From the NCBI RefSeq assembly GCF_000219535.2, contig NZ_CP007806.1, forward strand, positions 673,501-737,500: a stretch of DNA of 64,000 nt, read 5' to 3'. Under the pieces are notes generated by a model. It did no database searches, was not told the DNA's origin, and saw nothing but the letters and a program-made list of their open reading frames with translations. Each line of letters starts with the position of its first letter. Position 1 is the stretch's first letter. Positions 24,799-32,899 of this stretch are shown here, in pieces. This stretch comes from Brevibacillus laterosporus LMG 15441. Lineage in GTDB: Bacteria > Bacillota > Bacilli > Brevibacillales > Brevibacillaceae. The translations under genes and the position numbers were made by a program.

Positions 24799-25402
24799 TC
24801 ATGAGATGGTGCGTATGGGACTCGCTTCTTATTTATCCACAGAAGATGATATAGAAGTAGTAGGGGAGGCTTCAAGCGGGGAAGAAGGGGTGCGTCTGGT
24901 TGAGGAAATGCAACCGGATGTCGTACTCATGGATTTAGTTATGGAGGGCATGGGAGGCATTGAGGCAACAAGGAAAGTTCGGGAAGTGTTGCCGCAGACG
25001 AAGGTTATTGTACTTACCAGCTTTATTGACGATGAGAAGGTATATCCGGTTATTGAAGCAGGAGCATTTAGTTATCTGTTAAAAACCTCCCGTGCATCTG
25101 AAATCGTAAAAGCTATTCGTTCCGCAGTAGACGGTGAGCCTGTATTAGAGTCACGGGTAGCCAGTAAGATCATGGCAAGGTTCCGTACAGGCGCGCAGAC
25201 GCCGGCTCATCAGCAATTGACACCCCGTGAGTTGGAGGTACTGTTGTTAATTGGGCAGGGAAAATCGAATCAAGAGATCGCGGATGAATTAATTATTGGT
25301 ATTAAAACGGTAAAGACACATGTGAGTAATGTTTTATCAAAGCTAGGTGTAGAAGATCGAACACAAGCGGCAATATATGTCCATAAGCACCAACTACAAT
25401 AA
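24773..25402 (+). CDS. liaR: LiaR-type response regulator (NarL/FixJ family)
   Basis: 209 residues. Receiver with IRVLLVDDHEMVRMGL, phospho-Asp in PDVVLMDLVMEGMGG, and ALTSFIDDEKVYPVIEAGAFSYLLKT-like switch region, followed by a LuxR HTH (LTPRELEVLLLIGQGKSNQEIADELI). Closely resembles B. subtilis LiaR, including the VMEGM and SFIDD segments. Its start overlaps the end of liaS by 26 bases; the ATG at 24764 is an alternative but sits only three bases from the SD AAAGGAG. Last gene of the operon. Confidence 0.92.
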   Translation: MIRVLLVDDHEMVRMGLASYLSTEDDIEVVGEASSGEEGVRLVEEMQPDVVLMDLVMEGMGGIEATRKVREVLPQTKVIVLTSFIDDEKVYPVIEAGAFSYLLKTSRASEIVKAIRSAVDGEPVLESRVASKIMARFRTGAQTPAHQQLTPRELEVLLLIGQGKSNQEIADELIIGIKTVKTHVSNVLSKLGVEDRTQAAIYVHKHQLQ

Positions 25403-25412
25403 TAAAAATAGC

Positions 25413-25450
25413 AACCCACCAAAATCCGGAGCGAGTCTTCGGGTTTTTCT
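25413..25450 (+). terminator. probable terminator of the lia operon
   Basis: Imperfect hairpin with AACCC / GGGTT outer arms and CCGGA / TCTTCGG inner pairing followed by TTTTTCTTT. Confidence 0.55.
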
Positions 25451-25497
25451 TTATATTACTTATCAAAAAGGACTACTTAGGGTAATACTATAAGAAT

Positions 25498-26352
25498 ATG
25501 GAAAATAGTGGGGTTGGTCGCGTGAAAAAGTTTATACCGAAGCGATCCAAATTCTTCACAGCAAATAGCGGCGTAGATGTCATTGGAGATATACATGGTT
25601 GCTATGAAGAATTTATTGAACTGTTGTCGGTGCTCGGTTACACGTTCGATGCAAAGGATCAGCTATATAAACATCCTATGGGAAGAAAGATATTGTCACT
25701 AGGGGATATTACGAGTAGAGGGCCTGAATCACTTAAGCTGCTTGATTTTTTTATCAGGCATATTAAAGAAGGGCTAGCTGAGATGGTAGACAGCAATCAT
25801 GGATGGAAAATTGCACGTTGGCTAGATGGGAGAAGGGTCACGCTGGCGCATGGTGATGAGCTGGTGGAACAGCAATTTGCACGTTACGAGGTGGAGCACG
25901 GTGCCCGACGCACTGCTCAATTTCGCTATGCTAGCTTGCAATTACTCATGTCAGCACCATCTCATATTATTGTGAAATATCGAGGTAAAAAGGCCCTGGT
26001 TGCCGTACATGCCGGTATTAAGGACAGTTATATTGGGGAGGATTCACCTGCTATCCAGAACTTTTGCCGATATGGAGATGTTGCAGGCTTAGGTCCAGAT
26101 GGAAGGCCCATCCGCAAAGATTGGACGGTAGATCATTTATCGGATATGGTAGTTATTTGGGGGCATGACCCTCGCCCAGAGCCAGAACGAAGTAAGAGGC
26201 AGAATGCGATTAATATTGATCAAGGATGTGTGTTTGGAGGGAAATTAACCGCTTATCGTTTTCCAGAAGATGAGCTTGTCAGCGTTTTGGCCAAAACCAA
26301 TTATTCCGGGTTGGAGGATACTCCTCTTACACGGTATGTGAAAAAGGAATAG
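25498..26352 (+). CDS. calcineurin-like metallophosphatase (PrpE/ApaH-type)
   Basis: 284 residues. Metal-binding motifs are GDIHG (about 30-34), GDITSRGPES (about 73-82), NHGWKIARWLDGR (about 101-113), AHGDE, VHAGI and WGHDP, the order of PrpE and symmetrical Ap4A hydrolases. Two positions are unusual: the normal GDxxDRGP has Ser in place of the second Asp, and GNH reads SNH. The last metal ligands look intact, so activity is possible but not certain. ATG at 25498 lacks a good SD; a GTG at 25522 after GTGGGG is an alternative start. Confidence 0.8.
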   Translation: MENSGVGRVKKFIPKRSKFFTANSGVDVIGDIHGCYEEFIELLSVLGYTFDAKDQLYKHPMGRKILSLGDITSRGPESLKLLDFFIRHIKEGLAEMVDSNHGWKIARWLDGRRVTLAHGDELVEQQFARYEVEHGARRTAQFRYASLQLLMSAPSHIIVKYRGKKALVAVHAGIKDSYIGEDSPAIQNFCRYGDVAGLGPDGRPIRKDWTVDHLSDMVVIWGHDPRPEPERSKRQNAINIDQGCVFGGKLTAYRFPEDELVSVLAKTNYSGLEDTPLTRYVKKE

Positions 26353-26358
26353 CTGTAT

Positions 26359-26394
26359 CTAAAAGCGAGCCAGTCAACTTTGGCTCGCTTTTAG
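26359..26394. terminator. bidirectional terminator
   Basis: CTAAAAGCGAGCCA / TGGCTCGCTTTTAG. It overlaps the stop codon of the minus-strand holin-like gene. Confidence 0.85.
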
Positions 26395-27032
26395 ACATAG
26401 TCTTCGTAGGAAGATTTTTTATCGGAGGAATCATGAGATGGCTGAGCAGATACGGTAAAAGATGCTTCACTGGACGATTTGAAGCTAGTAGAAGACAGGC
26501 TGTCTGGATCGGAGGAGAGGCTAGAAGAAGGGGCGGAGGTGGAGTGCAGAGGCTGGTTCAATGCGATTTCTACTGATGTTTGCTGTTCTGTGCTAGGCTT
26601 ATCTATTGGACCCTGTGCTTGTAAGAGCGCAACCTGTGATTGGGATGGAGTGAATGGCTGCACAGAAGGCTGAAATGCTTCCTGATCTTCTGACGCGAGG
26701 ACAGGCTTTGTAAGATCAATATTATTCGACAACATTTTAGCGTTTTGCTCATTATTGCTCCAATCATTTTTGAGTTGTTTCATATGCTGTTGGGTGTTTT
26801 TCGTGGTGGAATAAATTCCTACGGCAGCTAGTCCAGCTGTAATTCCATGCATGAGTGAATCCTTCCAGATAAATGGTACAGGGCCGTATAACCAATCATA
26901 GCCCAGTTTTAGTAGCAAAATAAAACCTAGCGTTGTCCAAGCTCTTAACTTCACAGGAATACGTAACCAGTCGGATAGCGTAGAGGTTGCCGCCATAGAG
27001 ATGGCTATAATTGCACCAATGTCTAAGCTCAT
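26391..27032 (-). CDS. holin-like membrane protein with Ser-rich tail
   Basis: 213 residues. Three hydrophobic segments lie in the first 80 residues (IGAIIAISMAATSTL, AWTTLGFILLLKLGYDWL, LMHGITAGLAAVGIYS), followed by a charged segment and a long, Ser/Gln/Pro-rich, low-complexity C-terminus. The N-terminal part resembles small phage-type holins, and the gene follows an amidase lacking a signal peptide, which supports a holin/endolysin pair. The long tail is not typical of holins. ATG at 27032 has AAGGAG upstream. Function is inferred from topology and context only. Confidence 0.6.
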   Translation of the reverse strand: MSLDIGAIIAISMAATSTLSDWLRIPVKLRAWTTLGFILLLKLGYDWLYGPVPFIWKDSLMHGITAGLAAVGIYSTTKNTQQHMKQLKNDWSNNEQNAKMLSNNIDLTKPVLASEDQEAFQPSVQPFTPSQSQVALLQAQGPIDKPSTEQQTSVEIALNQPLHSTSAPSSSLSSDPDSLSSTSFKSSSEASFTVSAQPSHDSSDKKSSYEDYV

Positions 27033-27071
27033 GGGAATGTCTCCTTTTATTTGATCATGTGAAAGCTATCA

Positions 27072-27809
27072 TCATTTATTCATTACCTTTTCGTATAAAC
27101 GGCGCAGCACGATGGCTTCTGCCCATAACGGCAAAGGTTTATCAATGTTTTGCCGCCATTCCTCATTGGTCAAAATACCTTCCTGATAAAGCCAGTTAAC
27201 GGCCTCTTGTTTCCAGTCATCAGGTGGTTCAGGCTTTGGTGAAGTGGTCGATGGGGGAGTATAAGGTAGATTGGTGAACTCACAAAAGCCACGAACAATG
27301 GCTTCTGCTAGCTCCTTCCACTTCGTATTTAAAAACTCAGCATCTATTGGATTGTCTGCGAATCCATATTCGATTATGACCGTTTCCACATTTCCTGTGT
27401 CTCGATGCATAAAATAGTAATCAAGTTGGGGATTATTGGGAAGAGTACGCGTATAGATACGCCTTACAGGCATGCCGGCTGTCTCAATTTCCTCGAAAAG
27501 AGTACGCGACATGGCTGAGGAGGCGTGAATAGAATAGATTCCTTCTGCACCTCGACCGCCGCCTGAATTAATATGATTACAAAGACAATAACGTGCGCCG
27601 CTGTTGCGAACCGATGATGCACGCTGGTCGCTTTCAAGCGTTACATCTGTAGAGCGAGTAAGTAAAGCTGGAACATTTAATTCTAAAAAGCGTTGGTGCT
27701 GATAAAGGGAAATTTTTAAAACGAGGTCCTTTTCTTTAAACAAGCTGTTGGTTCCCCCTCCTGGATCAATGCCACCATGTCCAGGATCGATCACGACGAA
27801 AGCAGTCAT
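27072..27809 (-). CDS. N-acetylmuramoyl-L-alanine amidase (Amidase_3)
   Basis: 245 residues. Zinc ligands and catalytic residues are visible: IDPGHGG, the Glu of LFKEKDL, NHINSGGG and IIEYGF, as in the CwlB/LytC catalytic family. The C-terminal segment DWKQEAVNWLYQEGILTNEEW to LRRLYEKV is a short domain often appended to phage endolysins. There is no signal peptide, so export needs another route such as the holin-like protein encoded 39 bases downstream. ATG follows GAGGTGAAG. Confidence 0.88.
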   Translation of the reverse strand: MTAFVVIDPGHGGIDPGGGTNSLFKEKDLVLKISLYQHQRFLELNVPALLTRSTDVTLESDQRASSVRNSGARYCLCNHINSGGGRGAEGIYSIHASSAMSRTLFEEIETAGMPVRRIYTRTLPNNPQLDYYFMHRDTGNVETVIIEYGFADNPIDAEFLNTKWKELAEAIVRGFCEFTNLPYTPPSTTSPKPEPPDDWKQEAVNWLYQEGILTNEEWRQNIDKPLPLWAEAIVLRRLYEKVMNK

Positions 27810-27956
27810 TTTTCTTCACCTCAGCACAGTATATGCAAGTCCTATCATAAAAAGTTAGCCTCATTTCATACCATACGACACAAATCTACATGGACAGGAA
27901 AGCTTCTTATGGTAAAATGGACGGGATAAGATATTAAAAAAGGATGGTAATGGAAC

Positions 27957-28196
27957 ATGTGGTACAACTGGGTTATTCCAATTGTTACGCTACTCTTAGG
28001 TTTAGCTGGTGGGTTCTATGGTGGAGTTCACTATCTTAAAAAGCAAGTAGCCAACATGCAAATGGATGAAAAGCAAATTCAAACCATGGCACGTTCTATG
28101 GGTATGAATTTAAATCAAAAGCAGCTAAAACAAATGAGCCGCAACATGAAAAACATGAAGATGCCGAACAAATTCCCTAAACCTAAATCAAAATAG
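27957..28196 (+). CDS. yneF: YneF family (UPF0154) membrane protein
   Basis: 79 residues: one N-terminal transmembrane helix with Gly-rich stretch (VTLLLGLAGGFYGGVHY), then KKQV and the conserved MARSMGMNLNQKQLKQMSRNMK segment. Function unknown, widely conserved in Firmicutes. ATG at 27957 has AAAGGATGG upstream. A further small membrane-protein gene follows 12 bases later. Confidence 0.85.
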   Translation: MWYNWVIPIVTLLLGLAGGFYGGVHYLKKQVANMQMDEKQIQTMARSMGMNLNQKQLKQMSRNMKNMKMPNKFPKPKSK

Positions 28197-28208
28197 GAGG
28201 GAAGTAGC

Positions 28209-28385
28209 TTGGGCTCCACGCGTATTCGCTTTATGATGTTAGGCTTTATCATTGGAGTCATACTGTTTTTTCTAAAAGATTTACCGACAGGATTTCGAAT
28301 GGCAGCACCTTTTTACGGTGCAGGTATTGGCCTATTAACAGACGGAATCATTGCCCGTATAAAGCAGCATAGGGACGGAAAATAA
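28209..28385 (+). CDS. 58-residue membrane protein, unknown function
   Basis: TTG start at 28209 with AGGAGGG nine bases upstream, directly after yneF. It encodes two hydrophobic segments (FMMLGFIIGVILFFL and MAAPFYGAGIGLLTDGIIA) and a basic tail KQHRDGK. The SD, the tight spacing and a terminator after the gene argue it is real and co-transcribed with yneF. I do not recognise a family. Confidence 0.7.
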   Translation: MGSTRIRFMMLGFIIGVILFFLKDLPTGFRMAAPFYGAGIGLLTDGIIARIKQHRDGK

Positions 28386-28465
28386 CGGGGAGAACTGGTG
28401 CCCAATTAGCTAAAAATGCTTCAGCGATTAAACAGGAGAAAGTTAACCTGTTTTAGTAAAAAATT

Positions 28466-28501
28466 ACGGCGTGTAACCACTGAGTGGTACACGCCGTTTT
28501 G
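28466..28501. terminator. bidirectional terminator
   Basis: ACGGCGTGTAACCAC / GTGGTACACGCCGT stem with one bulge, T run on the right and A run on the left. Confidence 0.85.
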
Positions 28502-28508
28502 CTTGCTC

Positions 28509-29276
28509 TTATTTGATTATTAATTCATATACCATTTTGGTAATAAGAGAGACTGACACGAGAAGAAACAGCGGGCGCACATAGCGAACACCAGTCATAA
28601 CGGCCACACGGGCACCAATAGTTGCGCCTAAAATCATGGCCAAGCCCATAACCAATCCAGTAGAAAAAAGAACCTTTCCATTCCAGATGAATACAGCAAG
28701 TGACGAGATATTGCTGGCTAGATTGAGGACACGACCGTTGCCAGCAGCGATTACAAAGTCATAGCCGAACAGTAACACCATTAGGAAAATCAAGAAGGAG
28801 CCTGTGCCGGGACCGAAAAAACCATCGTAGAAACCAATCAAAAAGGCAAATAAAATGCCCCAGCTAATCGTAAAGGTTGTGTACCCTTTAAAATTTGCTT
28901 CATGGCCAAACTTTTTGTTTAGCAGAGTATAAACAAAGATAAGACCCATCATAATAATAACTAGCGTGTTGAGAAAGCCTTGTGGAATATCTAGAACCGT
29001 TAGGGCACCTAACCAAGCACCAATTAAGGAAAAGGGTGTGAGAATCAACATTAGCTTCTTATCGAATTTCCCCATGCTAATGAAGGTGATCGAGCTGGTT
29101 AGGGATGAAAGGGTGCCAGCGAGCTTATTTGTTCCCAACGCAAGATGAGGAGGAAGGCCTAACCCCAGTAAAGCAGGAAGAGAAATTAATCCGCCTCCAC
29201 CAACGCAACTATCAATAAACGCAGCTAAAAATCCGATTAAAGCAAGTAAAACAATGGTTGATATGTCGAGTTCCAT
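28509..29276 (-). CDS. TSUP family permease (TauE/SafE/YfcA)
   Basis: 255 residues with about eight transmembrane segments and the family's glycine-rich first repeat (AAFIDSCVGGGGLISLPALLGLGLPPHLALGTNKLAGTL, shown in pieces in the protein) plus a second GFYDGFFGPGTGSF motif. The family moves sulfite, sulfonates, thiosulfate or other organic anions. The substrate is unknown. ATG at 29276 has AAAGGAG upstream at a longish distance. Divergent from sodA. Confidence 0.9.
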   Translation of the reverse strand: MELDISTIVLLALIGFLAAFIDSCVGGGGLISLPALLGLGLPPHLALGTNKLAGTLSSLTSSITFISMGKFDKKLMLILTPFSLIGAWLGALTVLDIPQGFLNTLVIIMMGLIFVYTLLNKKFGHEANFKGYTTFTISWGILFAFLIGFYDGFFGPGTGSFLIFLMVLLFGYDFVIAAGNGRVLNLASNISSLAVFIWNGKVLFSTGLVMGLAMILGATIGARVAVMTGVRYVRPLFLLVSVSLITKMVYELIIK

Positions 29277-29412
29277 TTGAAAGTCAGACTCCTTTATTTA
29301 ATTGCGAAATATTTGATAATGTACAGTTTATCATGAGTGATCGGGTTTGCAAGAGTTCTGCGTTCAGTAAATGTAGGGTAAAATACCTTACTATACTTTC
29401 AATACATTTTAG

Positions 29413-29442
29413 TTGCATTAATCCGGTCGTTTACGCTATAAT
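29413..29442 (+). promoter_or_regulatory. sodA promoter
   Basis: TTGCAT (29413-29418), 18 bases, TATAAT (29437-29442), about 58 bases before the sodA start. Confidence 0.75.
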
Positions 29443-29499
29443 TAAGGAGTAAAGCAAGCATAAAGGACTTTTTACTTACATAAAGGAGGAGTTTTTGTA

Positions 29500-30108
29500 A
29501 TGGCACATCAACTACCTGCACTACCATATGCGAACAATGCATTGGAACCACATTTTGACGCATTAACAATGGAAATCCACCATGATCGTCATCATGCTAC
29601 TTACGTTAACAATTTAAATGCTGCCCTAGAAGGAAATGCTGATCTTCAAGGTAAAAGCGTAGAGGAATTAATTTCTAATCTGGATGCACTTCCAGAAGCT
29701 ATTCGCACAGCCGTACGCAACAATGGTGGCGGACATGCGAACCATAGCTTATTCTGGGAAATCTTAAGCCCAAATGGCGGTGGAAACCCAACAGGTGCTA
29801 TTGCTGATGCAATCAATGCTGCATTCGGTAGCTACGATAACTTTAAAGCTGAGTTTACAAAAGCAGCTACAGGCCGTTTCGGTTCTGGTTGGGCTTGGCT
29901 AATTGTAGACGGTGATAAAGTAGCAATCACTTCCACCCCTAACCAAGATAGCCCAATTATGGAAGGGAAAACTCCTGTTCTTGGCTTAGACGTTTGGGAG
30001 CATGCTTATTACCTGAACTACCAAAACAAACGCCCAGACTACATCAATGCTTTCTGGAACTTGATTAACTGGGATGAAGTAAACAAACGTTTCGCAGCAG
30101 CTCGCTAA
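29500..30108 (+). CDS. sodA: superoxide dismutase, Mn-type
   Basis: 202 residues, cytosolic, converts superoxide to peroxide and oxygen. Metal ligands are seen in [13 protein letters not shown] (His), [10 protein letters not shown] (His), and [18 protein letters not shown] (Asp and His). The GGG-then-N pattern around LSPNGGGNP and the DxWEHAYY end favour the Mn form. SD AAAGGAGGAG precedes the ATG. Its own promoter and terminator make it monocistronic. High codon quality suggests strong expression. Confidence 0.97.
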   Translation: MAHQLPALPYANNALEPHFDALTMEIHHDRHHATYVNNLNAALEGNADLQGKSVEELISNLDALPEAIRTAVRNNGGGHANHSLFWEILSPNGGGNPTGAIADAINAAFGSYDNFKAEFTKAATGRFGSGWAWLIVDGDKVAITSTPNQDSPIMEGKTPVLGLDVWEHAYYLNYQNKRPDYINAFWNLINWDEVNKRFAAAR

Positions 30109-30126
30109 TATATGGAATAAAGACAA

Positions 30127-30175
30127 AGGGTAGGCTCCTATTAGTCACATCTAATAGGTATGCTTACCCTTTTTT
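30127..30175 (+). terminator. intrinsic terminator after sodA
   Basis: AAGGGTAGGC and CCTATTAG arms paired with CTAATAGG and GCTTACCCTTTTTT. Confidence 0.85.
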
Positions 30176-30640
30176 GTTGTGATGCTATAAAGAAAGACGG
30201 CTTACGCGTTAGTTATTAAGCATGTGCGGATTGTCAATCATTGACTGAAAAATTTCCACATAAACCCATTAAATTCTTTGTTCTGCTCACATTTTTCGTA
30301 TCTTTAAGATATAAATAAATCTAGAGGTTGGGTTTTGTTTCCTCGTCCTAGTATGACGAATTTTTTAGGTGATCCAATAGCATGTAAGTAGTGTGTAACA
30401 CCCTCAGAAAGAACTGACATACAAATTTTAATAAAGAAACGGTTAAAAGGCTTTCCCAAAAATCAGAGCCTTGCATTCCTACAAGCCCAATTGTATTTAG
30501 CTTACATAGGGTTTCCTTCATGCAAATCTTTTTCCTTATAGATGCAATCCTGCCTTTTTGCAAAAACGTTTCTCTGGACTAACACGCTTTTGGATCGTTA
30601 CCATTAGAATAGAAAGTTCGGTATGAGGAGGAAATTTACT
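30176..30640. other. intergenic region with possible decayed minus-strand gene
   Basis: No intact gene. On the minus strand a frame ending in IGLVGMQGSDF (from about 30563) continues, after a shift at the TTTTTGGG run near 30461, as LGKPFNRFFIKICMSVLSEG and GVTHYLHAIGSPKKFVILG to a TAA at about 30306. This looks like a frameshifted small gene of about 85 codons; the family is not recognised. A palindrome GTCAATCATTGAC occurs at 30234-30246. Confidence 0.35.
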
Positions 30641-31555
30641 GTGGAAAGTATAGAAGGGAGCTCCAAGCTCCTGAAATACAAAAAGGGAAGCAGAGCCATT
30701 AAGATTAGCATCTTTCTTTATTTGATCCTGTCTGTAAGCAAGATTATGGCTGGTATGTTTGCTCAGTCTGAGGCATTGACAGCAGATGGATGGAATAACG
30801 TATCAGATGTGTTGGCGTCTATTACCCTGATGATCGGTATGTATATTTCCCAGAAACCAGCTGATCACAATCATCGATATGGACATTTTCGTGCAGAAAC
30901 GACAGCAGCCCTATTAGCCGCTTTTATGATGGCAGTGGTAGGGATAGATGTGTTAAAGGGTGCTTTTATGAAATTATGGAGACCAGAAGCACAAGTAATG
31001 GCTCCCGATCCTTTATCAATGTATGTAGCTATTGGCGGTGCCCTGATTCTATATCTCTTATCTCTTTACAATATGGCGGTTGGTAAAGAAACAGATAATC
31101 TGGCAGTTATGGCTGCTGCTTATGATAATCGAAGTGATGCGATTATCAGCATTGGAACATTAATTGGTATTGGTACAGCTCGGTTGGGCTGGCTATGGGC
31201 AGATGCTTTAGTGGCACTCATCGTCGGCTTACTCATAATCAAGACGGCATATGTGGTAGGAAAACAGGCTGTCGATAGCCTGATGGATGCCTTTGAAGAA
31301 GAGAAATGGCAGGAAATTCATGATCGTATTATGGAAGTGAATGGCGTTAGCCGTGTGACTGATTTACGGGCCCGTTATCATGGAAGCGCTGTTCATGTTG
31401 ATTGCATTATTGAAGTGCCTTCATCATTAACTGTAGAAGAAAGTCATGATGTTACGGATAGAATTGAAGAGCATTTGAAAGGCTTTAATGGAATTGAACG
31501 AATGCTGATTCATGTAGAACCAGCTTCGTGTAGACCGAATAAATCTCGAACATAA
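30641..31555 (+). CDS. cation diffusion facilitator (CDF) metal exporter
   Basis: 304 residues with six transmembrane segments and a cytoplasmic C-terminal domain. Metal-site motifs are LTADGWNNVSDVLAS and HNHRYGHFRAET in the N-terminal half and AAYDNRSDAIISIG in helix 5. The family exports Zn, Mn, Fe or Co in exchange for protons. GTG at 30641 is preferred, with GAGGAGG nine bases upstream; an ATG at 30623 would put this SD inside the gene. Nearest relatives by feel are MntE/YdfM-type exporters, so manganese is a guess. Confidence 0.88.
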   Translation: MESIEGSSKLLKYKKGSRAIKISIFLYLILSVSKIMAGMFAQSEALTADGWNNVSDVLASITLMIGMYISQKPADHNHRYGHFRAETTAALLAAFMMAVVGIDVLKGAFMKLWRPEAQVMAPDPLSMYVAIGGALILYLLSLYNMAVGKETDNLAVMAAAYDNRSDAIISIGTLIGIGTARLGWLWADALVALIVGLLIIKTAYVVGKQAVDSLMDAFEEEKWQEIHDRIMEVNGVSRVTDLRARYHGSAVHVDCIIEVPSSLTVEESHDVTDRIEEHLKGFNGIERMLIHVEPASCRPNKSRT

Positions 31556-31567
31556 AATGTGTCAAAA

Positions 31568-31604
31568 GGAAAAAGCTCCTCACGAAAAAGGAGCTTTTTT
31601 TCTT
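31568..31604. terminator. bidirectional terminator
   Basis: AAAAAGCTCCT / AGGAGCTTTTTTT stem between converging CDF and yfhP-like genes. Confidence 0.85.
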
Positions 31605-31605
31605 T

Positions 31606-32613
31606 TTAATTGACTTGAATCTCTTTTTGGGGATTTAATTTTTTGGTTAACTGGTCTTCACTGTGGTGAATCCAGCCTACGAACGAATCACGAATTTGTT
31701 TATTTTGATCTAGATAGACGACAGCTACCAGCATGTAGTGGGATTTGCCCATATGCTTGGCTCGATAACGCAAATCTTTCCATTTGACTTCATAGCCAAA
31801 AGAGCGTTGTATGACTTCTGCATGAACATGGTGGGTAAAGGAAAGAAATGCTTGCACTTTTTTATCCTGTCTCGTGATGGTAATCAGCTCAGGTTCTTCT
31901 TTTGGAATCGGGAAGATATCAAGCACCAATGGTTCGGAGCCCTGATGCATCTCTCCTACATACCATTGCTGCGTGGTTTTAACTACAAATGTCCAGTTAC
32001 TCCACGAATAAGTAGGGATTAGCGTATACTCTCCTTTTAGCCCCAATGAGGATTGCAGATAGGCTAGCTCACGAGCATGTACCCGATACCTTTTTACATA
32101 ATAAAGGGCAATAAATAGATAGATAACCAAGAACAGCTTACCAGGCTCAGCACCAGCCGCCCACAATAGCAACCCGATGATGTGCAAGGCAAAAATTAGC
32201 GGATCAAAGATAAACATGGTGCAAAGGGCTACCCATTTTCGATTAAAGGGACGTAGTGCTTGTGTTCCATAGGCGTTAAATATATCGACAAAAACGTGTA
32301 AAAAGACAGCGAAGAATGTCCAACCGAGTAAATGCCCCCAGTGCACTTGCGGAATGAAATATTGGATAAGTCCACAAATGGAGAGTGTCCAAATGAAAAT
32401 AGCGGGAATCGAATGAGAAGCTCCCCGATGGTTGCGGATATATGTTGCATTACCCAGTAGACGAGTAAATCCATCAAAATCGGGTGCTTGTTGACCGATG
32501 ACTGTTCCAATCATTACCGCTTCAGCTAAACCCGGATCGTTTGCTACTACAGGATCTAGATGAGCAAGGGCAGCTAAACCAAAACCGATGGCAAAATGCG
32601 TGGCAGTATCCAC
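31606..32613 (-). CDS. yfhP: YfhP-like metal-dependent membrane hydrolase (DUF457/YdjM family)
   Basis: 335 residues. Starts with the family pattern MDTATHFAIGFGLAAL (His) and has QQAPDFDGFTRLLG and NHRGASHSI, where the His/Asp residues are candidate metal ligands, plus four to five membrane helices in the first 180 residues and a soluble C-terminal half. In B. subtilis yfhP lies next to mutY, exactly as here in divergent orientation. Family members are annotated as LexA-binding or membrane-bound hydrolases without biochemical proof. Confidence 0.8.
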   Translation of the reverse strand: MDTATHFAIGFGLAALAHLDPVVANDPGLAEAVMIGTVIGQQAPDFDGFTRLLGNATYIRNHRGASHSIPAIFIWTLSICGLIQYFIPQVHWGHLLGWTFFAVFLHVFVDIFNAYGTQALRPFNRKWVALCTMFIFDPLIFALHIIGLLLWAAGAEPGKLFLVIYLFIALYYVKRYRVHARELAYLQSSLGLKGEYTLIPTYSWSNWTFVVKTTQQWYVGEMHQGSEPLVLDIFPIPKEEPELITITRQDKKVQAFLSFTHHVHAEVIQRSFGYEVKWKDLRYRAKHMGKSHYMLVAVVYLDQNKQIRDSFVGWIHHSEDQLTKKLNPQKEIQVN

Positions 32614-32899
32614 TAGAAGATTTCTCCTTTCGCACGGGGATGGTGGAAAAATTATGGCACAACTTACTTAATTCTTCAATCCTTTCTAAAAAAAAGTATG
32701 CATTCTTCAAAAAGATTGCTTCGTTGGGTACCATTTTCTTTTACAAGTAGCCAAGCCATTAAATCAGGACGGTAAATGTAGGAGAAACTTGTTCAAACCT
32801 GTTTTTTTTGGCAAGATGGAAGTAGATGATCTTTGCACGAACTGTTATATAAAATTGGATGTAAACCTGAAAAGAACAAAGGGGAAACAAAGGAAAAGC

